From Candidatus Methylophosphatis roskildensis (GTDB lineage Bacteria; Pseudomonadota; Gammaproteobacteria; Burkholderiales; Rhodocyclaceae), in the NCBI GenBank assembly GCA_016708905.1, contig JADJEV010000003.1:248001-312000 (forward strand): a DNA stretch of 64,000 nt, written 5' to 3'. Below the pieces are notes generated by a model. That model saw only the letters and a list, made by a program, of their open reading frames with translations, was not told the DNA's origin and ran no database searches. Positions 54,897 through 62,204 of the stretch are shown one piece after another. Position 1 is the first letter of the stretch. Each line of letters opens with the position of its first letter. A program made the position numbers and the translations under genes.

Positions 54897-55880
54897 ATGT
54901 TCAAAGGCATCTTGATTGAGAAAGACGAGGCCGGCTACCGGGCGTCGCTAACGGATATCGACGAGGGGCAATTGCCGGCGGGCGATGTGACGGTTCGGGT
55001 CAGCCATTCGACGCTCAACTACAAGGACGGGCTGGCAATCACTGGCAAGGGCCCGGTTGTGCGGAGGTTCCCGATGGTTCCCGGGATTGATCTGGTCGGT
55101 ACGGTGGAGCAGACCACTCACCCCGAATACAAGGTTGGAGACGCCGTGGTTCTCAATGGATGGGGTGTCGGAGAAGTGCATTGGGGAGGCCTGGCCCAGA
55201 AAGCACGTTTGAACGGTAACTGGCTGGTACCGCTGCCGGCGCAGTTCACGCCGCAACAGGCGATGGGTATAGGCACCGCGGGCTATACCGCAATGCTTTG
55301 CGTGCTGGCGCTGGAGCGGCATGGCGTGAAGCCGGAGCATGGGGAAATCCTTGTGACCGGCGCTGCCGGCGGGGTCGGCAGCGTGGCGACGGCTGTTCTC
55401 ACCAAGCTTGGCTACACGGTCGTCGCAGTGAGCGGTCGGCCGGAGGAATCCGACTACATCAAGAGCCTGGGGGCGGTGGAAATTCTGGATCGCGCGTTGT
55501 TCTCCTCGCCCGGCAAACCTTTGGGCAAGGAGCGCTGGGCGGGCGCGGTCGATGTGGTGGGAAGCCACACGCTGGCCAACGTTTGCGCGACGACCAAATA
55601 CCGGGGCGTCGTCACGGCCTGCGGTTTGGCGGGCGGCATGGATTTTCCGGCTTCCGTCGCGCCCTTCATCCTTCGCGCCATCACCCTGGCCGGAATCGAC
55701 AGCGTGATGTGCCCGCGACCGGACCGGCTCGAAGCATGGCGCCGCCTGGGGAGCGATCTCGACATCGCCAAGCTGGGAATGATCAGCAAGGAGATCGGTC
55801 TGAACGACGCGATTTCTCACGCGTCAAAACTGCTTAACGGCGAAATCAAGGGCCGTGTGGTGGTCGATGTAAACCGTTGA
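54897..55880 (+). CDS. acuI: Acryloyl-CoA reductase (NADPH) AcuI
   Basis: This 327-residue MDR-family oxidoreductase has VSHSTLNYKDGLAITGKGPVV, the GWGVGEVHWGGLAQKARLN block characteristic of YhdH/AcuI, the NADPH-binding VTGAAGGVGSVATAVL near 153 and a GRPEESDYIKSLGA segment. It reduces acryloyl-CoA to propionyl-CoA, removing the toxic product of DMSP cleavage. AAAGGAG at 54884-54890 supports ATG 54897. The lyase gene follows after 62 bases, so both are probably controlled from operator 2. Confidence 0.95.
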   Translation: MFKGILIEKDEAGYRASLTDIDEGQLPAGDVTVRVSHSTLNYKDGLAITGKGPVVRRFPMVPGIDLVGTVEQTTHPEYKVGDAVVLNGWGVGEVHWGGLAQKARLNGNWLVPLPAQFTPQQAMGIGTAGYTAMLCVLALERHGVKPEHGEILVTGAAGGVGSVATAVLTKLGYTVVAVSGRPEESDYIKSLGAVEILDRALFSSPGKPLGKERWAGAVDVVGSHTLANVCATTKYRGVVTACGLAGGMDFPASVAPFILRAITLAGIDSVMCPRPDRLEAWRRLGSDLDIAKLGMISKEIGLNDAISHASKLLNGEIKGRVVVDVNR

Positions 55881-55942
55881 TCGGCAGCATCGGAGGGAGC
55901 ACGTTCGAACCCTCCGCAACATCCATTGTGAGGAGACAGGAA

Positions 55943-57358
55943 ATGCGCAAAAAAATGCTCGGTGTGGTGTTGGGTTGCACATTGGGAGGTCTGCAAGCAC
56001 AGGCTGCCGAATTCCGCTGCCAGGACGATGTGCCAGTGGTCAACTACAGTCGTCACGAACAACGTCTGGTCGACCAGTTCTGGGACGAAACGCTTACGTA
56101 TCTGGATCAGTACCTGGGGGCGCTGAAGACGCCGACCGGCCACTGCAAGGATTCGGCGGAGGCAACCATCCAGACTTACGATTCCAAGACCGGCAAGCAG
56201 CAGACGCGCTGCATCATGAAGTACCGCGACATGCAACTGCTTGCCAAGCACGTGAAGGCCGTTCTGGCCGAGCCGGACAAGGCCAAGGCCTGCTTCGATC
56301 CGCAGAAGGACTATATGGCGTTCCCCTTGTACACGCCGAGCAAGACGGTTCAGGCTCTGTCACCCGTGTCGAAATGGATCAATCGTCCATTGCTGACTGA
56401 TTACTTCGAGAAGATCGGCGGCGATATCAGCGCAGCAGGCCTCGAACTGAACAAGAACTTCCTCGCGGTGACTTCACGCACCGATACCGGCAAGCACTTC
56501 AGAAAGGATGTCAGTGCCAACACGTTGGAGAATCCGAGGGGCGAATCGACCCACCATGACGGAGAGGACTCCAGAAACCACTTCAGCTCGAACAGGTCGG
56601 AATATCCGAGAGGCGGATGGACCCCGGATGCCAGAGAGCACTCTGGAAAGGACTTCGGCGAGAACACGTCGGAGCATCCGAGGGGCGGATGGAATCCGCA
56701 TAGCAGCGAGCAATTTAGCAAGGACGTCAGTATCAGGGGTTTGCCTACGCTCTGGTCATCGGTGGGCTGGATTCCCTTCTATGCGGAGAACGCGGATGCC
56801 GGCAGCGAGCGGTTCCGCGGCGGTTACCTTTATGCGGAGGTGATGGGCCCCTGGGGCAATCTGCGAATCAAGGACATCGACGGTGAAACGGTCGGTGCGG
56901 AAATCGGCATGACGGTCCAGTTATTCAACACCTTCTATCCGTTCCATTACCACCATCCGCAGGAAATCTACATGACGCTGACCAAGCCGCAGTGCATCGA
57001 CCAGAACAAGTACATGGTGATTCATTGGGACAGCGATGAGTTCAAGCATCAACGCGTAGAAAACGGCTGGACGGTCGAGATCGACGGCTCGGATGGGCGG
57101 TGGCAGCAGTGGTTTGCCAATCAGGATCCGAACAAGGAATGGCTGACCTATTTCGAGCGCAACGCAATTCATGCCTTCAACGCTTTGGAGGGCTGCAATC
57201 AGACGATCGAAAACTCCGGCTTGGTCACCGTTTGGGCGCGCTCGACATCGCAGGACAACGAGCAATCCACCCGGTTGTGCCGAAACGCGGAAGGGGGAAA
57301 GCTCTTGATGCCTGGCGACAAGGCGGTCTGCGACCTGCACGACTGGGTAGCGAAGTGA
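55943..57358 (+). CDS. dddY: Periplasmic DMSP lyase DddY with repeat insertion
   Basis: The 471-residue protein has a signal peptide (MLGVVLGCTLGGLQAQAA). It should cleave dimethylsulfoniopropionate to dimethyl sulfide and acrylate in the periplasm. The cupin metal site is visible as H335-x-H337-x3-E341-x-Y343 in FYPFHYHHPQEIY, with H410 in ERNAIHAFNAL as the likely last zinc ligand and Y343 as the likely catalytic base. The acuR-acuI genes upstream are the classic partners. Residues 189-260 are three 24-residue tandem repeats, so the chain is longer than the roughly 400 residues usual for DddY. AGGAG at 55931 supports the start. Confidence 0.88.
   Translation: MRKKMLGVVLGCTLGGLQAQAAEFRCQDDVPVVNYSRHEQRLVDQFWDETLTYLDQYLGALKTPTGHCKDSAEATIQTYDSKTGKQQTRCIMKYRDMQLLAKHVKAVLAEPDKAKACFDPQKDYMAFPLYTPSKTVQALSPVSKWINRPLLTDYFEKIGGDISAAGLELNKNFLAVTSRTDTGKHFRKDVSANTLENPRGESTHHDGEDSRNHFSSNRSEYPRGGWTPDAREHSGKDFGENTSEHPRGGWNPHSSEQFSKDVSIRGLPTLWSSVGWIPFYAENADAGSERFRGGYLYAEVMGPWGNLRIKDIDGETVGAEIGMTVQLFNTFYPFHYHHPQEIYMTLTKPQCIDQNKYMVIHWDSDEFKHQRVENGWTVEIDGSDGRWQQWFANQDPNKEWLTYFERNAIHAFNALEGCNQTIENSGLVTVWARSTSQDNEQSTRLCRNAEGGKLLMPGDKAVCDLHDWVAK
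56507..56722 (+). repeat. In-frame 72-bp tandem repeat, three units
   Basis: The units are 56507-56578, 56579-56650 and 56651-56722. They encode 24-residue variants aligned on ENPRGES, EYPRGGW and EHPRGGW. Units 2 and 3 are the most alike. The triplet after the array (GACGTCAGT) repeats the start of unit 1 (GATGTCAGT), as expected for a tandem array. Confidence 0.9.
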
Positions 57359-57413
57359 CAGTGCGTTCCCGGCAACTGACCCAGTACGAGAGGCCCCCGG
57401 CGCTGCCGCGGAG

Positions 57414-57497
57414 GCCGTAACCAACGGTATCGTCTCGCTGTACGGCATCGTGTCGACGCCGGAACACGCGAGACGGGCCGCGAAGCTTGCATCGCGC
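57414..57497 (+). pseudogene. BON-domain gene remnant
   Basis: The frame encodes NGIVSLYGIVSTPEHARRA followed by AKLAS, closely matching NGGIVTLSGNVSTAEHARLA plus AKLAS of the BON protein at 52118. No start, signal peptide or C-terminus is present. The sequence after it (57512-57554) also resembles sequence after the intact gene (about 52640-52676), so a larger segment was duplicated. Confidence 0.75.
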
Positions 57498-57564
57498 GCG
57501 CGGGCTCAGATTCTCGCCTCTACCCCCATCCCGGTCTTCCCCCTGAATGCGGGAAGACCCGCCT

Positions 57565-57664
57565 GCAGACCGCATGGACAGGCGGTCTTCAGGGATGCGC
57601 CGCCATGGGCAAGGCGGGGTGGGCTTCACGGGCATGGCATGTCGTAGATCGCCTATCCATGCGG
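57565..57664. repeat. 100-bp repeat, copy D
   Basis: It begins GCAGACCGCATGGACAGGCG and ends CGCCTATCCATGCGG, and by eye is identical to copy E at 90 of 100 positions in the same orientation. The ends are inversely complementary (CCGCATGGACAGGCG against CGCCTATCCATGCGG with mismatches). The gap 57359-57981 otherwise holds only the BON remnant and the toxin-antitoxin promoter. Confidence 0.9.
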
Positions 57665-57922
57665 ACACCAGCCCCATTATTCGATAGCGCGCAATGGCGG
57701 CTCCGGGCAAGCCATTGCAGCGACGGCAAGCGACCGGCTGACCAGTGTGCTCGGTGCCAATCACCGTCCGCGCCTTCTTCGGGCCGTTTTGCTGATCCCT
57801 CGGATTCGACAGCAGGGCCTCCTGCATCTTGCAAGCGACCGCTTGCCTGATCCGGGCTCGCGCAGCTTGTCGCAGACGACCAGCCTGGTGGCACGTAACA
57901 AGTCCCGAAGTGTCCACTTCTT

Positions 57923-57963
57923 TCCACTTTGGTGGATAATATTGGAGCGCCTTTCCACGTGGA
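57923..57963. promoter_or_regulatory. Palindromic operators of the RelB/zeta module
   Basis: TCCACTTTGGTGGA (57923-57936) and TCCACGTGGA (57954-57963) share inverted TCCAC/GTGGA half-sites, and a lone TCCAC is at 57913. A -10-like GATAATAT lies between them at 57935-57942. This is a typical autoregulated antitoxin promoter layout. Confidence 0.65.
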
Positions 57964-57981
57964 TATTCATGGAGTCTGATC

Positions 57982-58317
57982 ATGGCCGCTGCCGCACAAC
58001 GCGAAATCCGCCTTCGACTTGATCGCGAGGAGCGCGCGCAGTTCGAGCGGGTTGGCGCCCGCATTGGCATGACCGCCAATGACATGGTGAAGGTGTTCAT
58101 CAGACGCACGATCGCCGAGGGTGGTTTGCCGTTCGAGATGAAGGCCGTCGCCAATGACAGCCGCGGCGGTGAGCGATTCCTGCCGATTTTCGGCCAATCG
58201 CACACGCTGCTGGCGGAAGTGGCGTCCGAGGCCGCGCGCGAGGCCGCCCTTGGCCACGCAAGCGCTACCGCATCGACGCCGTCACAAGACCCGGAAGTCG
58301 CCGACCACACGCGCTGA
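57982..58317 (+). CDS. RelB/DinJ-like antitoxin
   Basis: The product has 111 residues. Its ribbon-helix-helix N-terminus (REIRLRLDREERAQFERVGA, GMTANDMVKVFIRRTIAEGGLPF) matches RelB/DinJ antitoxins, including the GGLPFE motif. The C-terminal 50 residues (FGQSHTLLAEVASEAAREAAL) would bind the toxin. A GGAG site lies at 57971-57974. It is followed after three bases by a zeta-type kinase rather than a RelE toxin. Confidence 0.8.
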   Translation: MAAAAQREIRLRLDREERAQFERVGARIGMTANDMVKVFIRRTIAEGGLPFEMKAVANDSRGGERFLPIFGQSHTLLAEVASEAAREAALGHASATASTPSQDPEVADHTR

Positions 58318-58320
58318 CCC

Positions 58321-59205
58321 GTGGCGGCGGCAGATCCGCCCCGTTTGGTCATGATCGCCGGGCCGAACGGCTCGGGCAAGAGCACCCTGATCAACGCGCT
58401 GCGCCGCGATGCGCGCTTTGCCCTGCCGGCGCTGTACATCAACGCCGACGACTTGCAGCGCGAGCGGCGGATCCGCGACCCACGACAGGCCCAGCAACTC
58501 GCCAGGGATCTGCGCGCCCAGGCACTCGATGCGCGACGCGACATGATGTACGAAACGGTCATGTCGCACCCCAGCAAGATCGCCGAGCTGCAACAGGCCG
58601 CGAGCGCCGGGTACGACATCGCGCTGCTGCTGGTTGCCACCAACGACCCCGGCGTCAACGTCCGGCGCGTGGCGGCGCGCGTGGCGGCCGGTGGCCACGA
58701 CGTCCCCGAGGTGGTTACCCGGGCGCGTTACGCGCGCACGCTGGCACTGGCGCCAGCAGCCATCGGCTACGCCAGTCGAGCCTTCGTTTTCGACAACACC
58801 CTTGCCGGCGAAACGGGCGGAGGTTTGAGCGAGCAAGCCGGCCTCATCGGCGATCGTCTTGCGCTGATCGGGCGCACTGCCGCGCCCTGGGCGCGGCGCG
58901 TAGTCAGGGAGGTGAACGCGCGTGCCACGGAACTGCGATCGCTGGCACGCGCCGTTGCGAACAGAGGACTGACACCGGCGCTCGCCAGGCTCGACGACAG
59001 CCAGACCTCCGGTCCGATCATCGCGGTGAACCACCACTACGCCTTGCAGTACGACGAGACCACGCGCTCGGCGATCGTGCATGACCGCACATTGCTCGGG
59101 GCGATCGCCGAACGGCTGCTCGCGCAGCAGATCATCGTGCTCCGCTACAAGGACGGGGTTGCGAGCGAACACACGCCGCAACGGGGCTCCAGCCGCGGCG
59201 AATAG
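58321..59205 (+). CDS. Zeta-toxin-family kinase
   Basis: The 294-residue P-loop protein has Walker A GPNGSGKSTLINAL at residues 14-27, LYINADDLQRERRIRD and MMYETVMSHPSKIAELQQA, then the substrate-side VARVAAGGHDVPEVVTRARY and RAFVFDNT. Zeta toxins phosphorylate UDP-N-acetylglucosamine and block peptidoglycan synthesis. The GTG start lies three bases after the antitoxin stop. The chain has about 80 residues beyond the core. Confidence 0.88.
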   Translation: MAAADPPRLVMIAGPNGSGKSTLINALRRDARFALPALYINADDLQRERRIRDPRQAQQLARDLRAQALDARRDMMYETVMSHPSKIAELQQAASAGYDIALLLVATNDPGVNVRRVAARVAAGGHDVPEVVTRARYARTLALAPAAIGYASRAFVFDNTLAGETGGGLSEQAGLIGDRLALIGRTAAPWARRVVREVNARATELRSLARAVANRGLTPALARLDDSQTSGPIIAVNHHYALQYDETTRSAIVHDRTLLGAIAERLLAQQIIVLRYKDGVASEHTPQRGSSRGE

Positions 59206-59305
59206 GTGGTCCCTTCGCATGCGGTTCGGCAGCCCGGCATAGGTGACCCACTTGATAGCCACTTACCTTGTTTGCGGAGTTGATGGGGTCGGCATGGGCT
59301 GCCCC

Positions 59306-59405
59306 GCAGACCGCATGGACAGGCGTTCTTCATGGATGCACAGCCACGGGTAAGGCGGGGCGGGCCTCTCGGGCATGGCATGTCGTAGACCGCCTATCCA
59401 TGCGG
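59306..59405. repeat. 100-bp repeat, copy E
   Basis: A direct-orientation partner of copy D at about 90% identity by eye. It begins 100 bases after the zeta toxin gene, so the two copies bracket the toxin-antitoxin locus. Confidence 0.9.
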
Positions 59406-59420
59406 CCTCCAGGCCGATGC

Positions 59421-59975
59421 TCAGTCGACGAACAGCGTCCTGCCGCCCTCGAAGCGGGCGGCGAAGTAGCGGTTGTCCATGTTCTCGATGCGCACGCGGC
59501 CACGCGACGACGGCGCATGGACGAAGCGTCCGTCGCCGAGGTAGATGCCGACATGCGAGGCGGCAAAGCCGCGGGTGTTGAAGAACACCAGGTCGCCCGG
59601 GCCGAGACGTTCGCGTTCGACCGGCTGGGCGAGCCGTGCGATCTGCGCGGCATTGTGCGGCAGGCGCACGCCGGCCGCCTGTTCGAAGACATGGACGACC
59701 ATGCCGCTGCAGTCGAGGCCCGCTTCGGGATTGCTTCCGCCGAACACATAGCCGGTGTCGATCAGCGCCAGCGTGCGCAGCACGATCTCCTGCGCGCGGG
59801 CGCGTTCGACGCGCAGGCTGGATGCGCGGCTGCTTCCGGCTTCATGCCGCGGCGCGGATGGCGCCGTGCCGCAGCCGGCGAGCAGCGAAACCAGCACGGC
59901 GACCAGCGGCCCGCGGGCAGCCGGCCGCAGTACGCGCGGCCGATCACGCTTCCAGTCGGAAGGTGACCGGGCCAT
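59421..59975 (-). CDS. NlpC/P60-family lipoprotein peptidase
   Basis: This 184-residue protein has a lipobox LLAGC (Cys35). The NlpC/P60 domain has catalytic Cys89 in GLDCSGMVV, His141 in FAASHVGIYLG and His153 in RFVHAPSS. Members cleave peptidoglycan stem peptides; the lipoprotein anchor places it on a periplasmic membrane face. The assigned start lies 32 bases inside the dtd gene; later starts would shorten the basic N-terminus. Confidence 0.9.
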   Translation of the reverse strand: MARSPSDWKRDRPRVLRPAARGPLVAVLVSLLAGCGTAPSAPRHEAGSSRASSLRVERARAQEIVLRTLALIDTGYVFGGSNPEAGLDCSGMVVHVFEQAAGVRLPHNAAQIARLAQPVERERLGPGDLVFFNTRGFAASHVGIYLGDGRFVHAPSSRGRVRIENMDNRYFAARFEGGRTLFVD

Positions 59976-60381
59976 GATTGATCGATGCCACTGCCATGTC
60001 GGCGCCGAACACGCCGGTCTGAACGACGGCGCAGCGCGCGCGGGCCAGCGTGACCAGGTGATCGAACAGTTCGCGCGCCCGCTCGGGCGGGGCGGCCGAC
60101 GAAAAACTCGCCCGCGTGCCCTTGCGCGTGTCGGCGGCGAGGGTGAACTGCGGCACCAGCAGCAGAGCGCCCTGACTGTCGAGCAGCGAGCGGTTCATGC
60201 GGCCGGCATCGTCGCCGAATACCCGGTAGGTCAGCATTCGATCGACCAAGCGCGCGGCATTGTCTTCGCCGTCGTCGCGCTCGACGCCGATCAGCGCGAG
60301 CAGTCCGGCGCCGATGCAGCCGACGAGCTCGCCCTCGACGCGCACGCTGGCCTCGGTGACGCGCTGGATCAGTGCGATCAT
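59944..60381 (-). CDS. dtd: D-aminoacyl-tRNA deacylase
   Basis: The 145-residue protein matches Dtd from end to end: MIALIQRVTEASV, GLLALIGVERDD, the SQGALLLVPQFTLAADTRKG core, SFSSAAPPERARELFDH and the C-terminal NHGPVTF (Gly-Pro motif). It frees tRNAs mischarged with D-amino acids or glycine. ATG 60381 overlaps the preceding lipoprotein gene in ATGA. Confidence 0.95.
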   Translation of the reverse strand: MIALIQRVTEASVRVEGELVGCIGAGLLALIGVERDDGEDNAARLVDRMLTYRVFGDDAGRMNRSLLDSQGALLLVPQFTLAADTRKGTRASFSSAAPPERARELFDHLVTLARARCAVVQTGVFGADMAVASINHGPVTFRLEA

Positions 60382-60812
60382 CCTTTTGGCGGCGACCTCG
60401 CCGGCAGGCTGCGGCAGTTGCGGTAGGTGGGGCCGCCTGGCAGTTCGAGCACGGCACCATCGCCCTTGGCCGACAGGGTGGTCTTGCCATCGGTGTACCG
60501 TGCGCCGGAAGCCGACGATACCAGCCGCAGCAGGTCGCTGTAGCCGCTGCGCTCGAGCAGCGCACGGGTGCCGCCGCCCTGATAGGTCACGGCGAAGTCG
60601 AACCCGTTCTCGCAGCGATAGCGGAGGTACTGGTCGACCCGTTGCTTCGGCGTAAGCGGTGGCGCCGACCCCGAAGGTGGCACCGGTGCGCTCGGCCGGG
60701 TCGGAGGCCCGGGCGTGGGCGGGGCAGGCCGGGGCTGCCAGACCGTGCCGCAGCCGGCGAGCAGCATCACGCAAAGCGCCGGCACCAGGCCGGCGCGCAG
60801 GGTGCTGGACAT
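60378..60812 (-). CDS. MliC-type lysozyme-inhibitor lipoprotein
   Basis: The 144-residue protein has a lipobox LLAGC (Cys21), a Pro-rich linker and a MliC domain: YRCENGFDFAVTYQGGG, SASGARYTDGKTTLSAKGDGAVLEL, with paired cysteines (YRCE and RNCRS). MliC inhibits C-type lysozyme at the outer membrane. It is translationally coupled to dtd by a four-base overlap. Confidence 0.85.
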   Translation of the reverse strand: MSSTLRAGLVPALCVMLLAGCGTVWQPRPAPPTPGPPTRPSAPVPPSGSAPPLTPKQRVDQYLRYRCENGFDFAVTYQGGGTRALLERSGYSDLLRLVSSASGARYTDGKTTLSAKGDGAVLELPGGPTYRNCRSLPARSPPKG

Positions 60813-60827
60813 CTCGACTCCCGCGCG

Positions 60828-61556
60828 TCAATCGAGCGGCAATTCTATCTGACCTGTGATCGTGACCGTGACCAGCGAATCGCCGGCTTCGATCGGCGCC
60901 GGCTCCGCTTCGGCCATCTTCGACATGGCCACGGCGCGTGCCATCGGGTAGATCGGCCGCGCACCGCCGGTGTTCACCGACATCTGGCGCACCCGGTGCG
61001 ACTTGCCCATTGCCCTGGCGATCAACGCCGCCCGCGCCTGGAAGGCGGCGATGGCATCGAGCGTGGCCTCATCCTCGGCCTTCTTGCGGGTTTCCGGGGC
61101 GGGCAGCAGGGTCAGTTGTCCGATCGCCAGGGTGCTCTGCAGCTTGCCCAGCAGTTCGGAGAGCGCCGCGGTGTCGCGCGTTTCGAGCAGGATCTCGCTG
61201 CGCATGCGCCAGCCCTCGATGTTGCGCGCGTTCTTGCCATAGACCGGCCAGGTCGTGTTGCTGCCGCTTCGGGTCTTGATGGCCGGGTAGGCTTTGGCTG
61301 TCTCCAGACCGCCGGCGATGGTGCGATTGACGCGCCTGGCGAGTTCGCCGGGATTGGCGTCCTGCGCCTCGAAATAGGCGTTGGCGCGGGCAAGATCGTT
61401 GGGCGCGTTGCGGTTGGCCTCGGCCGACAGGTCGATGATGGTCACCTGCGCGCGGGTGATCGGTTCGGCCAGCGTTTGACCGGCTGCCAGCAGCGGCAGG
61501 GCAAGCAGCGTCAGCGCGCGAACGAACGGACCAGTCGGGAACGCGATTCGAGACAT
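60828..61556 (-). CDS. SIMPL (DUF541) domain protein
   Basis: The 242-residue exported protein has a signal peptide (ALTLLALPLLAAGQTLAEP). The SIMPL fold follows: IDLSAEANRNAPNDLARANAY, SIMPL-typical YPAIKTRSGSNTTWPVYG, GWRMRSEILLETRD and the late AFQARAALIARAMGKSHRV. The molecular function is not established. It lies 15 bases upstream of the MliC gene, so the four minus-strand genes here probably form one operon. Confidence 0.88.
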   Translation of the reverse strand: MSRIAFPTGPFVRALTLLALPLLAAGQTLAEPITRAQVTIIDLSAEANRNAPNDLARANAYFEAQDANPGELARRVNRTIAGGLETAKAYPAIKTRSGSNTTWPVYGKNARNIEGWRMRSEILLETRDTAALSELLGKLQSTLAIGQLTLLPAPETRKKAEDEATLDAIAAFQARAALIARAMGKSHRVRQMSVNTGGARPIYPMARAVAMSKMAEAEPAPIEAGDSLVTVTITGQIELPLD

Positions 61557-61650
61557 GCGGGGATCTCCGGTTGATGCGATATCGATTCAACGCCGGCTCG
61601 CGCCGGGCGGGGTGACGCCACCTGGGGCGGACGGCGCTGGAACCGGCGGA

Positions 61651-62172
61651 CTACGGCCAGGGGCGCAGCTTGCTGGCGTAGGCGGCGGCGTTGTCGATGT
61701 AGTGCAGCGCGCTGCGCATCAGCGAAGCCGCGTTGGCGTCGGTAAGCTGGCGTATGACCTTGCCGGGCGAGCCGACCACCAGCGAGCGATCCGGGATCAC
61801 CATCCCTTCGGGGATCAGCGCGTTGGCGCCGATCAGGCACTCGCGGCCGATGACGGCGTTGTTGAGGACCACGGCGTTGATGCCGATCAGCGAGCCGTCG
61901 CCAATGGTGCAGCCGTGCAGCATCGCCTGGTGGCCGATCGTCACGTGCTTGCCGATGGTCAGCCGCACGCCGGGGTCGGTATGCAGCACGGTGCCGTCCT
62001 GCACGTTGCTGCCCTCGCCGACGATGATCCAGTCGTTGTCGCCGCGCGCCACCACGTTGAACCAGAGGCTGGCATGGCGCTGCAGTTCGATCGTGCCGAT
62101 CACCGTGGCATTGGGGGCGACCCAACTCTGCGGGTCGATCTTCGGCGTTCTGTCGCCCAGTGAATGAATCAT
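61651..62172 (-). CDS. Gamma-class carbonic anhydrase-like protein
   Basis: The product has 173 residues from ATG 62172. Hexapeptide repeats form a left-handed beta-helix (IIVGEGSNVQDGTVLHTDPG, LTIGKHVTIGHQAMLHGCTIG, LIGINAVVLNNAVIG). The three zinc-binding histidines of YrdA/CaiE proteins are present (VLHTD, IGHQAMLHG). It may hydrate CO2 or act as a scaffold. It is 32 bases downstream of gcvP. Confidence 0.92.
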   Translation of the reverse strand: MIHSLGDRTPKIDPQSWVAPNATVIGTIELQRHASLWFNVVARGDNDWIIVGEGSNVQDGTVLHTDPGVRLTIGKHVTIGHQAMLHGCTIGDGSLIGINAVVLNNAVIGRECLIGANALIPEGMVIPDRSLVVGSPGKVIRQLTDANAASLMRSALHYIDNAAAYASKLRPWP

Positions 62173-62204
62173 GGTGGCAAACCTCGCACACAAATGCGTG
62201 GATT

